Shown here: piece by piece, positions 23,532 to 35,839 of the stretch
How the letters are laid out: every line of letters begins with the position of its first letter
Numbering within the stretch: the stretch's first letter is position 1
NCBI RefSeq assembly: GCF_030272615.1
Contig: NC_081410.1
Coordinates: 228,756,915 to 228,820,914 of the forward strand
DNA length: 64,000 nucleotides
Source: Cryptomeria japonica
Taxonomy: Eukaryota > Streptophyta > Pinopsida > Cupressales > Cupressaceae
Reading direction: 5' to 3'
Notes under the pieces: model-generated
What the model saw: only the letters and a program-made list of their open reading frames with translations
What the model was told of the DNA's origin: nothing
Databases searched by the model: none
Made by a program: the position numbers and the translations under genes

Positions 23532-24558
23532 CTGCCAATACAGGTTCCAAATTAAAATATTTAGCCTTCACATCAAATGATGTATTCTAGTTAACCATAG
23601 TATATTCCAGGAGACTAGAACATAAGTTAGCATTGGCCAGAGGTAGTGTAAGAAAACAATTTTCCAAAGTAATTCAACTGTTCAGAACCTGCCAGCAATT
23701 GATCACCAAGAACTTCAACCAAGCCATTTTAGTTTTTGCAGTACATCAAAACTTTACTAAGGTAAAAAAAAAATCCATAATGGGGGACCAATAAAATATA
23801 TCTCTACTCTTAGTAAATAAGGATTGAAATGCAGAGTTTCTGTAAAAACTGTGCATTTTGATTTCATCACTCCATGATCCACCACCAAGATGAGAAAAAA
23901 GAACAAAAATTTAGTATAAGTACAATATAAAGCACTAAGCGAATCCTTGGAGACATTGAAACCAAAGAAGAAGGGAGACCAGGAGTTATTGATTAGCAAA
24001 GCTGAATTTCAAACCTCAGACATAGCTAACTGATATATGAAACCTTGTGATAAATGAGACTTTATTACAAAATAATCACATTGAATTATAATCTTGAAAA
24101 TGAAAATGATAAGATCAATTTTGTAATAATGAAAAATAAAATAATATGATGTTAAAATCATAGTTGAAAGACTCAGACTCAGCAATATTTCAGCAATTTT
24201 ATAGAACATTTTACATAAATGTTTAAAAATATTCTTCAAAAACACACATATTACTAAATTTGTTGACCATATTACGAATGTCCATCATATATGAATCAAA
24301 ATTAGAATTTAATACATACCATAGATCAAAAAACAAGTTCAACTTCAAATGAGTTATAATGCCACTTCCACTAGTTGTGCCATATGTAGAAGTTGCCTCA
24401 TCTAAAGAGATTTTTGGCAAGTTGTGCAATAATAACATCTAAGTAGGCACATTCAAGAGTTATATCCCAATTCCCCAGCACCCCCTCATTGTAATCAAGT
24501 ATTTTAGTTAACAGATTCAATAACTAATGGGGATTTAGGAATAGAGACCAATGATGCT

Positions 24559-24726
24559 GAGGGGTAGTGCCCCTCATGGGGGTCTAGGGGTAACACCCCC
24601 GGCGTGGTAAAGGGGCAGTGCCCCTTGTGAGGTTTTGGGGACAATGCCCCAAATGGGGTTAAGGGGCAGAGCCCCCAACACACTCCCTATCCTAATATAG
24701 GGGGGAGTCAAGAGGCAGAGCCCCCA
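24559..24726. repeat. Cluster of about six GGGGCAGTGCCCC-type hairpins
   Basis: GGGGTAGTGCCCC (24,561), AGGGGTAACACCCC (24,585), AGGGGCAGTGCCCCT (24,611), TTGGGGACAATGCCCCAA (24,636), GGGGCAGAGCCCCC (24,663) and GAGGCAGAGCCCCC (24,712) lie about 25-50 bp apart. Each is a four- to six-base G/C stem with a small loop. The origin is unknown to me. Confidence 0.8.
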
Positions 24727-24879
24727 CTGCCAAGCCAAAATTAAGGCCTTTGAAACCTTTACCACCAATAAAAATCACGTTTTTTAACTGCAAGCAAGAA
24801 AAATAAATTATATGGATTTGGACAAGTTTTTAATACAAAACTCGCGATTTTTTGAATTTACTTGGGAGTTTTTAATACG

Positions 24880-24904
24880 CATACACATACACATACACAT
24901 ACAC

Positions 24905-24937
<33 letters not shown>

Positions 24938-25360
24938 TACACATACACATATACATATACATATGCATGCACACACACACACACACCCATACACACACAC
25001 ATACATACGCATGTGTCTATGTATGTGTATGCATGTGTCTATGTATGTGTATATGTATGTACACATACATATACACATAAACATACACATACGCATACAT
25101 ATACATATACACATACACACACGTACACATACACACACACATACACATACACATACACATATACATATGCATGCACACACACACACGCACACCCATACAC
25201 ACACACATACATACGCATGTGTCTATGTATGTGTGTGTGTAGTACTGAGTACATACATACATACACACACACACACACATACACATACTCATACACACAT
25301 ACACCTATACATACACACATATATATCTCTACACACGCACACGCACACACACATATATAT
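24880..25360. repeat. Compound CA/TG microsatellite with an internal duplication
   Basis: (CA)n and (CACATA)n tracts are interrupted by TG-phase blocks around 25,008-25,055 and 25,210-25,240. A block of roughly 65 bp containing ATGCATGCACACAC and ACGCATGTGTCTATG occurs near 24,962 and again near 25,165. Long His/Thr or Cys/Val reading frames here are repeat artefacts. Confidence 0.9.
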
Positions 25361-26100
25361 ATCAATTGTACTAGGATTCAAATACGAAAGTATATTGTAA
25401 TTGTGAATAAGAATAATAAAACAATAAATATATAGCTGTATTAATAATATTGTTCATGATAAACACATTCTAATGCAAAAATTATACTATTATTTGAACA
25501 AAACTCTTGTTATTAAAAATATAATCAAAGATCTCATTATATTTAAGATTAAAAAGTAATTGCTATGTCAAATGATATTACATGAGCCGTTTTGGAGCTA
25601 ACATTAGTTTTCTATTGTTTAAATTTCCTATTAGCTCATAACGAAAGATGAATGTAAAAAGAATATTAGTATTTATATTGAACTAAATCTATAAAATTAT
25701 AAATAAAGTAAAATTGATAAAAATGTTAATATAAATATAAAATAACATATAATGTTACACTAACAAGATAATCAAAGCCGCACTCATTGTCAAAACTAAA
25801 AAGTTTATAATAAAATGTGTGTATATGTGTCTATATACAAAGGTTTGTGACAAAAACCCGTGATTCAAAGAAGGTTTAAAATCAAGCTTTCCTGCTCTTT
25901 TATAAATTTGCTGAATATAAGCCCCTTTTTTCTTTATGGGAGAGGGAGCCGTTTGACCCTCACTTGACCAATCAAAAAATATTGTTTCATTGGTATCCCA
26001 AGAAAAAAGATATCTTACTTGCAATTTCAAATGTTTAAAGCACTGAATCTAGTTTATTGCTACTCATGAAATGTTATGATACCAATATGATTTTTATGAT

Positions 26101-26963
26101 TTATTTGCAATATCTTAAGCTTAACTGAATCGTCTTCTTTACTCCTTGCCAAGTCAGTTGTACCTTTATTGCATATTTTTTTAATTAACATAATTGTTAT
26201 ACTTTCCAATAGTTTAAAAAAGCATTAGGTTGGTGTACTGGAAAGAAATATAGCATGACCCCAATTACAATTACAAATTTACAACCATGTATGTGTTCAA
26301 GTGACAATTCATGGCAGGCCACCCAATGAATTGTTACGAATTTGGTGGTTTGTGGCTTCTCCTCCATATTGAGAACTTAGAAGTATTTACCAAAGAAGCG
26401 AAAAATTGCAAATTTATTGTGATACATTGTAGCTCAGTCTGCAGGCCAATTAAATGGATTAAAAGAATGCAGGTTTTGTAGTTTCTTGGTCAAACTCATT
26501 TTGACCCAATAAATTTTAGAATCATAATTTTTATTATTTATTTGCAATATCTTAAGCTTAACTGAATTATCTTCTTTACTCCTTGCCAAGTCAGCTGTAC
26601 CTTTATTGCATATTTCTCTATTAACATAATTGTTCTACGTTCCAATAGTTTAAAAAAGCATTAGGTTGTTATACTGGAAAGAAATATATCAAGAACCAAA
26701 TTACGATTACAACCATGTACGTGTACAAGTGACAATTCATGGCAGGCCACCCAATGAATTGTTAGAAATATTGGTAGTCCGTGGTTTCTCCCCCATATTT
26801 ATAGCTTAAGAGTATTTACCAACTAAGCGAAAATTGCAAATTTATTGTGATACATTGTAGCTCGGTCTTCAGGCCAATTAAACGGATTTAAAAAATGCAG
26901 GTTTGGTAGTTTCTCGGTCAAACTCATTTTAACCCAATAAATCATAGAATCACAATTATTTGC
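26101..26963. repeat. Tandem duplication, period about 437 bp
   Basis: TTATTTGCAATATCTTAAGC starts at 26,101 and again at 26,538, and the two units align to their ends (CCCAATAAAT near 26,505 and 26,935) with scattered differences. Neither unit has coding capacity. Confidence 0.85.
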
Positions 26964-27555
26964 AATTCAATCACAAGTTTATCAGTTTATTAAGCATTTT
27001 TTCCTTTTTTTTTATTCTGCTGCAGCTGTTTGGAATATTTAAGAGAAATTTTGACATAACCTCAATATTTTTTTCCCTATTCCTAATCCATTTTTATTCC
27101 CCATTCCTAATCTAGTTTTTTCCTGATTAATTAAAAAAATAATTTTTCCATTTACCAATTTATTCCCAGGAAAGATTTTTGCCACTACGATTTTATCATC
27201 TCCTCCATATTAATAAGTATTTCATCAATTTCCCCAACTGAAGCATTCAAATATGTTTTTCAAAGCATTAGAAAGAAAGAAAATACATTAATGTCCAGAA
27301 ATGATCAAAACTAGATCAACAGGACTGGAACACATAACAAGTACAATAGTAAAGAACCAAGGCAACGAAACGGTCCTGCAGACAAAAAGCAAACACAAAC
27401 TGGGGCTAACCTAAAAAAGGGAAAACCCCCAGGCAAGAACAATAAAAGAGGAAGGGAAGAGCTCACACTGAATTATTAACTTTTATGATGTCATTTCTGT
27501 GGTATAATTGACAATCACACAAAAAGTTAACCTAATAAAAATTAAAGTGAATTAC

Positions 27556-28509
27556 CTGCACATTGCCTGAGAAAGATTTAAATCCTTCTTCAACTGCAAA
27601 TAAAGCACACAGACGTCTACCTCCAGATATTTTTTTATTTGCTTCTGAAATGAGCGTTTCAAGGGAACTGTCTGTGACTGAGCATTCACTGAGGTCAACT
27701 TCAAATAGAAGCCAACTTCTTGACACTGAAGATGAAAGGTCCCCAGCAAGGTTTTCTGGTATATTTCTTCGTTTTGGAGACTTCTGCTGGATTTCATCTA
27801 GTTGCATTTTATAACTTTCATGAGGCAGTGCACAACAAGCACTTCCCAATGTCATTTGTGATACCATACTACTGCCAGTGCCAGCTGTATTTCTGGTGGT
27901 CACTTCTTGAAAAATATGACCATAAACATGCAAGCCAACACATAAACTGAACGTGCAATTACAAAAATTTATTTCCGTCAAAACCCTGGGATGTGTTCCA
28001 GTAGTTTCCTCCACTGGTCTAAATTTGAACTCTTTGATTTTGTTTTGTAAATTTCTGTAATTTCTGGTTATACTGTCACTGACATAGGCATGAATCTTAG
28101 ACAATCTCAAAGAAAACAGACTTTGCTTGCTACCTACCCAAGAAAACTCCATAACAAATTTTTGGACGGAAAGATTTATGTCTATGTTCGGCAAAGCAAG
28201 CTTTCTCCAAATGTCATCCATCTTGGACTTTCCCTTTCTTCTTGCATACTTTGTCACATACCCAGACGCACCTACTTCTTTCCAACTGTGTGGAGAAAAA
28301 TATCCCCTAGAACCTTCAAAACAGAGATCCACTGTTTCTAAATCAAATGTTGAAACAACTTTAAAGCTCGTAAACAGTAGCTTGCTTCCAGAATAATCAG
28401 AATTGTGACTGAGTTTAATATCTCTGCAGAGTTCTTGTTGAGGAGATTTATCCCTTCCAGCAAATTGATTAAAAGTATCCAACATGCTGCCAGTATAGTC
28501 TTCAAAAAT
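27556..28509 (-). CDS. VPS13-like protein, large middle exon
   Basis: The acceptor TTATGTTGTAG precedes ATTTTTGAA and the donor is GTGCAG followed by GTAATT. It is 954 bp, 318 codons, phase 0 on both sides. It opens IFEDYTGSMLDTFNQFAGRD and continues through KVVSTFDLETVDLCFEGSRG, a strand-rich region (LRLSKIHAYVSDSITRNYRN) and EVDLSECSVTDSSLETLI. It ends SGNVQ, joining to GGSFVLQ. Read with the previous exon, the join is DELLYVIQ then IFEDYTGS, which is continuous in sense. The exon sits 4 kb from its right-hand 28,510-59,022 intron contents and has no internal stop. Confidence 0.7.
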
Positions 28510-29091
28510 CTACAACATAAATTAATAACATTTGCTCTGTTATTCGTATTACAATTTATAGCAATGGCAATAAAATCTTGAATATCAATATGCAACAAAA
28601 TTTTGAATATCAATATAATGGTAATAAAAACTTGATTACTTGTACACACTTTAATTAAATGGTCAACTGGTATGAGCATGGGTGATAGGAATTGGAGCTT
28701 CCATAATGTAGCCCCAGGTTAAAATCCAAGTAGGCATGATGAAGTGTTAAATTGGGTAAAATAACACAATCAACTCACTGGGTGCAGCATACCCCAACAA
28801 GAGAGTCCGAGAGTAAATTCCAACTATATTTGATGAAAGAGATATCCATTGGTCACGGAAACAAAGCAAAAGGTTTATCCCAGAATGAGGGATTTAACAG
28901 AATTTTAAAAATGCACAATTTATCTAAATGATGCACTTTGTATGAATCTAATATTTAACATATCTTGTTTCTACTTTAAATCTGAATATATAGCCAGCCA
29001 AACTTGTTCACTACTCCATACCCTAAAAGGCAGGAATGAAGACACCAAGATTTGTAAGAGAGCTTTTAAAATTAACAGTATAAGTATTTGG

Positions 29092-29150
29092 CATCAATGT
29101 TTTAGATTATGCTCAGTGATCCATCATCAATATGAGGAAAAGATGAAATC
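29092..29150 (+). mobile_element. Fragment related to the MITE at 30,213
   Basis: GCATCAATGTTTTAGATTAT and GTGATCCATCATCAATATGA resemble the left arm and loop of the foldback element at 30,252-30,300 with scattered substitutions. Only this part is recognisable. Confidence 0.55.
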
Positions 29151-29739
29151 CATTGCAGATAAGTCTTGCTAAATAGTTGGTGAGGGCAAGGGGAGTGGAC
29201 AGACTGCAGGAAACAAGAGGATTAGGAGAGGATAGAATGATAAACCAATAATAAGAAAACAAAATTAAAAGCAAGAAAGTTAAATAAGCAAATTAATGTA
29301 TACAAAATTAATAGTACTATGATTAATATTGAGCATTTACAGATAGGCGAAGATAAGACAAAAAGTAGTATAAACTATAAAGTTAAAAATAATAACAAAA
29401 AGGCAATAAAAAAGACTATAATACAAAATTACAAATATTAATAAGAAACTCATATGGTGATAAAAATACAAAAAACAATAACCAGGGCAATGCAAAAACT
29501 AAAACTAAAATAAACGATAACAAAGATATCAAACTATAAACAAAATTACTAAACTATAAGAATAAAATATGATATAATCTCAAATTAATAATAATATACT
29601 AACAACTAATCAAACAAAAAAGGGAAAATAAACAAAAATTCTCTTTGATGTATCCCAAATACTTAACATATTAATATATGTGAAGTTATAAAATATATTA
29701 AACTAAGTTAATATATAATAATAAATAAACTATCAAAGA

Positions 29740-30180
29740 GAAAAACACATGTTAGTAAAAACTAAAAGTCCTAGGGAGCTTAAAAATGGCAAAGAAAAGA
29801 AACCAAGGAAGGATATCAACCACGTGGTCAACCAAAAAAACAATGAAAACGTATGAAAGAAGAAACCATGAAGACCAAAAACAAAACAAGAAGGTTATGA
29901 AAAAATGAGAAAAGGAGAGAAAAAAGGGGCTATAGAAAACAAAAGAGGACATGAGGCCTCAAAAGGAAAAGGATAAAGAAAAGGAGAAAAGTAAGATGAA
30001 GCAAGACAAAAGCAGTCTAGGAAGAACGGGTTGGAAGTAATAGGGCCCCAGAAGCAAAAAAAGGGCCAAGGAGAAGAAAGGAAGAAGCACAAGCAACAAG
30101 AAGCATGAAACAAATGAAAGGGAGGTGTAAAAGCGAAAGATAAGAAAGGTTGAGCTGGAAAGAGTGACAACTTATAAAAG
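29740..30180 (+). other. Purine-rich stretch, no gene
   Basis: The plus strand is strongly A/G biased over about 430 bp. Chance frames of low-complexity Phe/Ser/Leu composition open on the minus strand. It lies directly left of the MITE. Confidence 0.6.
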
Positions 30181-30212
30181 GTTAATTTTATCAAATTTCC
30201 ACTATCCATAAC

Positions 30213-30405
30213 TGAATCACTTAGCTGCTTTTGGATTTGATTGTGTGTATCTTTTTTGCATCAACGTTTCGGATCACACTCTGTGATCCATCATCAAGAT
30301 AAAAGAGAGTGTCAAAAGATGTAAAAATGGATCACAGAGTGTGATCCAAAACGTTGATGCAAAAAAGATACACACAATCAAATCCTGAAGCAGCTAAGTG
30401 ATTCA
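30213..30405. mobile_element. Foldback MITE with 79-bp terminal inverted repeats
   Basis: Left arm 30,213-30,291 and right arm 30,327-30,405 are inverted copies with only a few mismatches (TGAATCACTTAGCTGCTT against AAGCAGCTAAGTGATTCA). The loop is 35 bp. If the outermost T/A pair is left out, AACT flanks both ends and could be a 4-bp target duplication. Wider flanks (ACTTATAAAAGG on both sides) also resemble each other. No coding capacity; an RNA copy would form a long hairpin. Confidence 0.85.
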
Positions 30406-33149
30406 ACTTATAAAAGGACTAATTATACAAGATTTCCCAAATATTTCATGTAAATTTTGTGTCCATATAGTTCATAATGTTCTTACATATTTTTACATGA
30501 ATAATTTGGTATCAACTTCAAGTATTGGTATTAAGCTGAATTTATTCATTTCCATAATTGTATCCACTAAAGCCATTATTTGGTTATAATTTGGAGGTTC
30601 AGGGTAAGTGAGTGACAAAGTCCTTGATATATTTCCCACATTTTATCAGGAACCGGCAAGTAAATAGGTTTATTGCAAAAGGCACTATCAAGATTTGTTA
30701 ACCACTTTGGGATTAACTGTACCGTGTTCTAGTCCCACCTCATCCCAATTATATTATATCAAGGCACTAACAAGGCATATATTGCAACTAAAAAGGTATA
30801 TATTATATCCTTTATTTTCTTTAAGTATACACCTTTCAAGCAAATAAAGGCTAATGGCATGTATAGTTTTTTATTATATAAGTTGGGAAAGGGTCCCAAT
30901 CCCTTGCACAGCAAAAAAGTTCATTGAGACATCAAAGACAAAACAGAGACAACCAAAAGGAGCTGTCTTATCAAGCCACACCTAGAGCTAAACAGAATGC
31001 ACAACAAAATAAACGGAGACGCAACAGACTAACAGCACAGAACAGAGCAAAGAACAGAAATCAAATCTTCTGACTAGCAACCAGTGTCTCCCAATCAGTA
31101 GTCAAAGAATGTAGAGTGTCTTTCCATTCTGTAGCACTAAGAGTCTTTTGTTCCTTCTTCTTCATCTTTTTCTTTGCTTCTTCCTTTTCCTCCTTATGCT
31201 TTCATATTTTGATTTCAGCTTGCAATGTGATGACACTGGAGACAGTTTTTTTAATTATCATTAGTCACATTCATCAGGTTGTTCATAGCTTTCTCAGTTT
31301 TAATATTATCTTATACATGTCCCATCTTTCGCTGCAACAATCACGCCTTTTGTTTTGTCCTGCATCTGTTTGAAGCAATTCACTGTCTTTGAGACCCTCA
31401 AGGGTAGCGTAGATATCAGCAACATTTTCATAGTCAAGAGGCTCCATGTCATCCCCCTTCATTAGGTGAAAGAAATTTTCCAAAACTGTAAAGGCTCACA
31501 CAATTATCGGCAGTTTCAAATGCAGATCAAGGGACTTTGGTTGACCCTCAACTTATACTAGATGAAGTCAATGGCAATTCTGATGGGATATATCAACTTA
31601 TTAAGTATCAACCTAGTTTTAGTGAGGTAGTGAATGATCTGGTCAGCCGTGCACTTGATGTCTACATGTGTTCAAAGGATTAGAAGGTTACAAAAGAGCA
31701 TTAAAAAGAAAAGAAAAAAGAAAATGACAAGAAAGTATGAACAGGGATACCAATGGAGGAAAAATATTCGCAAGAGAGAACGACTTCTTTTACAAGGAGA
31801 TTTTGCCTAAAACTATGTCCTTGCTAAAAAAAATGGTATGGATGAAGAATTGTTCGCTAAAGACAGGCATACTATTATACTACATACAAGGGAAAATTAC
31901 AATATCATATGTACCCTAATGGAGATAAGGGAACAAAAACATTCGATAGTCATGCTCCAAACCCTATTGAAATTTAGGAAAATCTCAGCTACATAAGGAA
32001 TTATTATGAGTCAAATTGTTTTTAGTCTTCATTAGAGGGTTCAGTTGTAGTACCATCTCATGACAAGACTAAAGAAATCTATTCTAATCAAGTATCTCAG
32101 TCGCTATCTTCTTTGGACATGGAGTGTCTAATGCAAGAAGTTGAAATTTCCCTCAAAAATGTTCATATGGGGTCACAATGAAAAGACAAACATAATCTTC
32201 TCTGAGGATGACTCGACTACAATGCTTCTTGACATGCACATCATTAAAGAGGTATGCATCAAAATTTCAGCAAACTCCAAAGAGCCTAAAATGCTTAATC
32301 ATGAAATATCAAGAATGTCAATATGTGATGAGAAGCCCAAGCAAAAGTCTTCCATCGTTAAAAAAGATTCACAACAAAATTGTGTTTCTAGAAGATATAG
32401 TTAGCAAATATGGATAGATCTCACTCGTATTGAAATCTTTCATATTTACTTTGAGTCACTAAGCAATGACCGATTCTCATGTATGTACTCATTGTACAAA
32501 CACCAACATGAGTTTCTCACAATTTCCAAGTTTATTTGCCATCATGGTTTTATTAGCAACTTGTAAATACGAGTAGCTACTCTTGTCAACCCATAAATAG
32601 TTTTGTATCAAGTTTTGTTTCCCTCACCCACAACTTGTAACTGAGCATTTTTGTTGCGTATGGGTGTCAAGATTGTATTTTGTGTTATATTGTTATGCAT
32701 TTATTTATTTTGTGACATGTCTTTAGAGTTAAGGTAGAATTACCTTAAGCTTAGATGATTTAGGAATTTTAATGTCCCCATTTTTGGTTTCTCTTCCATT
32801 GCAGTTGACATTGACCTTTTGGGTGTATGTCAATTTGATCAAAGTGGTTATTTGATGTACCAGTGAGCTTATTTGACACTTTCAGATATTATTTTCGGCT
32901 TCCAATGTGCTCTCCAACATTCTTGGATAGAGCGTCTATTTTTAGTAAGTCACGCGATCAGGTTCAATTCCCATTATTCTTCCAATGCAGTCAATTTTTT
33001 ATTCCAATGTTTTTTTAGCATTTCTACAACTCCAGTGTAATATTGAGTTATATTTTAATCATTTTCACCAAGGGCTCTATTTTAATTAAATTATTTTAAT
33101 GGGCACCTTAGTGTTATAGCTCATTGGAGCAGGGATGGAAAATTTTAAA
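30406..33149. other. AT-rich intron sequence with no supported gene
   Basis: Short frames at 31,283-31,483 (minus) and 31,737-32,404 (plus) look protein-like in composition but match nothing I recognise, and no splice sites place them in the host gene. They may be old transposon remnants. Confidence 0.35.
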
Positions 33150-34500
33150 TGTTGGGATGATGATAAAGTGTTTTTATGTGTCAAGAATAATTAAATAATG
33201 AATTAAATCACATTTCAGGGATATAAGGCTTATTTAATTAAAACAATCATTTTATATCAAGTTTTTGTAAAGTTCTAAAAAAACTTATAAAAAGGTATTT
33301 GAGAGCTCATTTCGTATTATGCAATTTATTCTATTCTCTTTGATTGAAACCCTTGTTGTTCTGGAGATTGAACTCAATTCATCTCCGTCTCTAGAGTATG
33401 AAAACCCTTTAGAGAAGATCAGTTTCAGTGGTGAAAGATTCATCCCTAGCTGGTGATTTGGCAGTCACTCAGATTTTACAATTGTATTCAACAATTGAGG
33501 CAATTTAGGAAATTTGTAAAGTCTTATTCTATGAAAAATTTCAGCATTTAAAGATATTGAAGCGTTTGTTAGGAAATTTATATCTAGACGCCATCCTATG
33601 AAATAAGACTTTGCTAGATGAGTTAGGGTTCATTGAAGGTGTTAAATATTTTTTGGTATTGGGCGATTGAGATTGAAGACCTTTTGGGATTTAAGTTGGA
33701 CACCCTATAATGATTATGGGTTGGTATTGAAATGAAGGGTGATTTATCAAAGCATTGCTAGTTTCCTTGGATGCCATGACTGAAAGATATTGAGGCGTGA
33801 TTTGGCATTAACTGGAGAACCAGCTGGGCATTTAAGTATATCACCTCTAGCCGAGTTCATTTGTATCTGCTATACTTTCTAAAACTGCAGTGTGGGAATA
33901 AGACTAATGCTGATACATGGAGGTTGTGTTGCTGGTTAGTTGTGGAGATGCTGAAGAAGACTTGGCGACTGGAAACAACCCTCCGGCGTGCTTCTTTATT
34001 CATATCAAGCTTCACTCCTGTGATGATATACTTGCTTGGAGGTTTGAATAGCCTGCATGCTGGATAAGTTCATTTCTGGTGCACACACACTCAGGCGTGA
34101 CATTAGCAGTTAAGTAGAGCTCTTGAGAAGAGATATTGCAGCCACATTTTCCTTCAGATTGTGCCGCTGCATTTAAGGGGGCAGACTGGAATTTATTCAG
34201 TCCAAAGATGTGGTCTTAGGGACTGTTTTTATCAGCCACTAAGAAGATTGTGACTTGGGCGTTTGGAAATTCCAGCTAGCTGGGTCACTGTTTGATTTCT
34301 GTGCAAGCTAATATTGTATTTGTGAAGACATTTATGAGGTCAGAAATAATATCTACTTCCTTAGATCTGAGTTAAAAGCATTATTCAAACAATTCTGTAA
34401 TCTTATCTGGATATCAGGAGTTAACTATCTTTTAGTTGTTGAAATACTGTTTGTATTTTTATGTATGTTTTGAATGGCAATGAGACCTAGTAATACCTAC
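33150..34500 (+). repeat. Possible decayed solo LTR
   Basis: A TATA-like TTATAAAAAGG near 33,285 is followed by a transcript-leader-like stretch (GATTGAAACCCTTG), in the style of the chromovirus LTR (CTCATAAAAAGC at 37,091). The boundaries and a target duplication could not be fixed. Confidence 0.25.
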
Positions 34501-34922
34501 ACTGCAAGCGAACTTGAATAAAACCCTACAAACTTTATAACTTGAAAACTGTTCACAAAAAGGGAAAAAAATTGAAGAGGGTTATTACAGGAATTGTTTG
34601 ATTCTATGCCCCACTAATAAGACACCGGTATACTAAACAAGCCAAAGATTCTAAGTTCTATGGCCCAAATATATGTCAATCCAATTGTTGTACCCATACA
34701 ACATGTTTTCATAATGAGTAATCTCCCAAATCAAATCCTTATTTGTGCCTCACCTTGTGAATCATTATAAAATCCATGTCTTCCTCCACCATGAATATTC
34801 TATTTGTCATTTCTAGACTTCTAGTTGATGTCTTTGCAGGGCCAACAAAAGGTTTCCAACACATTAAGCAATGTGAATATTGGAGCTTGGATGAGGAAGT
34901 AAAGGCAATAAGGCATGGGAAA

Positions 34923-35598
34923 CTAAGTTACGGGTTCCGGTTCGGGCTCAGGTTCAAGCACACAAACCCGGTTCGTGGGTTCGGGCGAAAAAAAATTTCC
35001 CCTTTGGGTTCGTGGGTCAAGATCGTCTGTACATGTATATATAAACCTGATTTACCGATTCAGGTTTGGGCTCGGATTCGGGCACGCGAACCCGGTTCGT
35101 GGGTTCGAGCAAAATGTTTTTGCCCTTTGGGTTTGTGGGTCAGGGTCGTTCATATATATATATACAAAAATGTAAAGAAATATACAAAATTATAAAACTA
35201 AATACATTTGATAGTATGATACTTCATTATTGATCAATGCCAAATGCCAATTGATAGTTCAGAATTGAATTGGAAGATGGAACAATGCAAAATGGTAGAA
35301 GAAAAACAATTAATAGTATGCTACTTCATCATTGATCAATGCGTGAGGAAAACCCAACAATAGAAGGGGTGCTTTTAGGGACATTTTAGAGTTTTTGGAT
35401 GCAAAAAAAGGTCAAAACTGTCTGTATTTGTTATGTTTTGGTGCTCAATGCCTTTGGATACGCCCGAGTTCATACTTGGCAAACCCAAACCCCTGAGCAT
35501 GCACCCAGGGCAAACCTAGACGAACCCCCTGACGAACCCAAACCCAAGTGAACCCAGTTCGGGTGCATAGACCAAAATAGGCAAACTCAGTAACTTAG
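34923..35598. mobile_element. hAT-like non-autonomous DNA transposon (676 bp)
   Basis: It is flanked by identical 8-bp duplications ATGGGAAA (34,915-34,922 and 35,599-35,606). The ends are CTAAGTTAC and GTAACTTAG, a perfect 9-bp inverted pair that then diverges. Subterminal GGTTCG/GGGTTCG motifs cluster at the left and their complements CGAACCC at the right. The left part also has a duplicated block of about 121 bp (34,947 and 35,068, both with AACCCGGTTCGTGGGTTCG). An 8-bp duplication is the hAT hallmark. There is no transposase frame. Confidence 0.75.
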
Positions 35599-35839
35599 AT
35601 GGGAAATAGCACATCCAATGTAATAGGACACACCTAGAAAAAGGAGGATAACTTTTAGGAGTTGTTCAATTTCAGTTTTCAACTTTCATTTCCATTATAT
35701 GCAAAATACCAAAAAAATCAGAAATTGCAAAAACGCAAAAAAAAACAAAAAAAACTGCCAAATAAATATCAAGATCAGGGTGGGATATTACAATTTTATC
35801 CTAAAAGTCTTCATAGAACCGAAATTCCTTAAAGTATTC

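Larger units (their letters stand above)
23532..27555 (-). other. 4.0-kb intron of the VPS13-like gene
   Basis: It contains a hairpin cluster (24,559-24,726), a compound CA/TG microsatellite (24,880-25,360), a 437-bp tandem duplication (26,101-26,963) and otherwise AT-rich sequence. No exon with plausible splice sites was noticed inside. Confidence 0.6.

Noticed and set aside
24559-24726. G/C hairpins as bacterial terminators
   Set aside because: The window is plant nuclear DNA; there are no U-tracts or upstream genes.
24812-25435. Open frames up to 207 codons on both strands
   Set aside because: They are translations of CA/TG microsatellite (His-Thr or Cys-Val repeats) with no start context or splice sites.
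27300-27440. Possible LINE 3' end in the intron
   Set aside because: Only a vague resemblance; no tail, target duplication or reverse transcriptase.
29752-30209. Minus-strand frames rich in Phe, Ser and Leu
   Set aside because: Opened by the purine-rich bias of the plus strand; low complexity, no homology.
31283-32404. Frames in the large intron as possible VPS13-like exons
   Set aside because: Wrong strand or lacking fitting splice sites and phases; no recognisable similarity.
34776-35195. 139-codon frame
   Set aside because: Runs across the left flank and the duplicated block of the hAT-like element.
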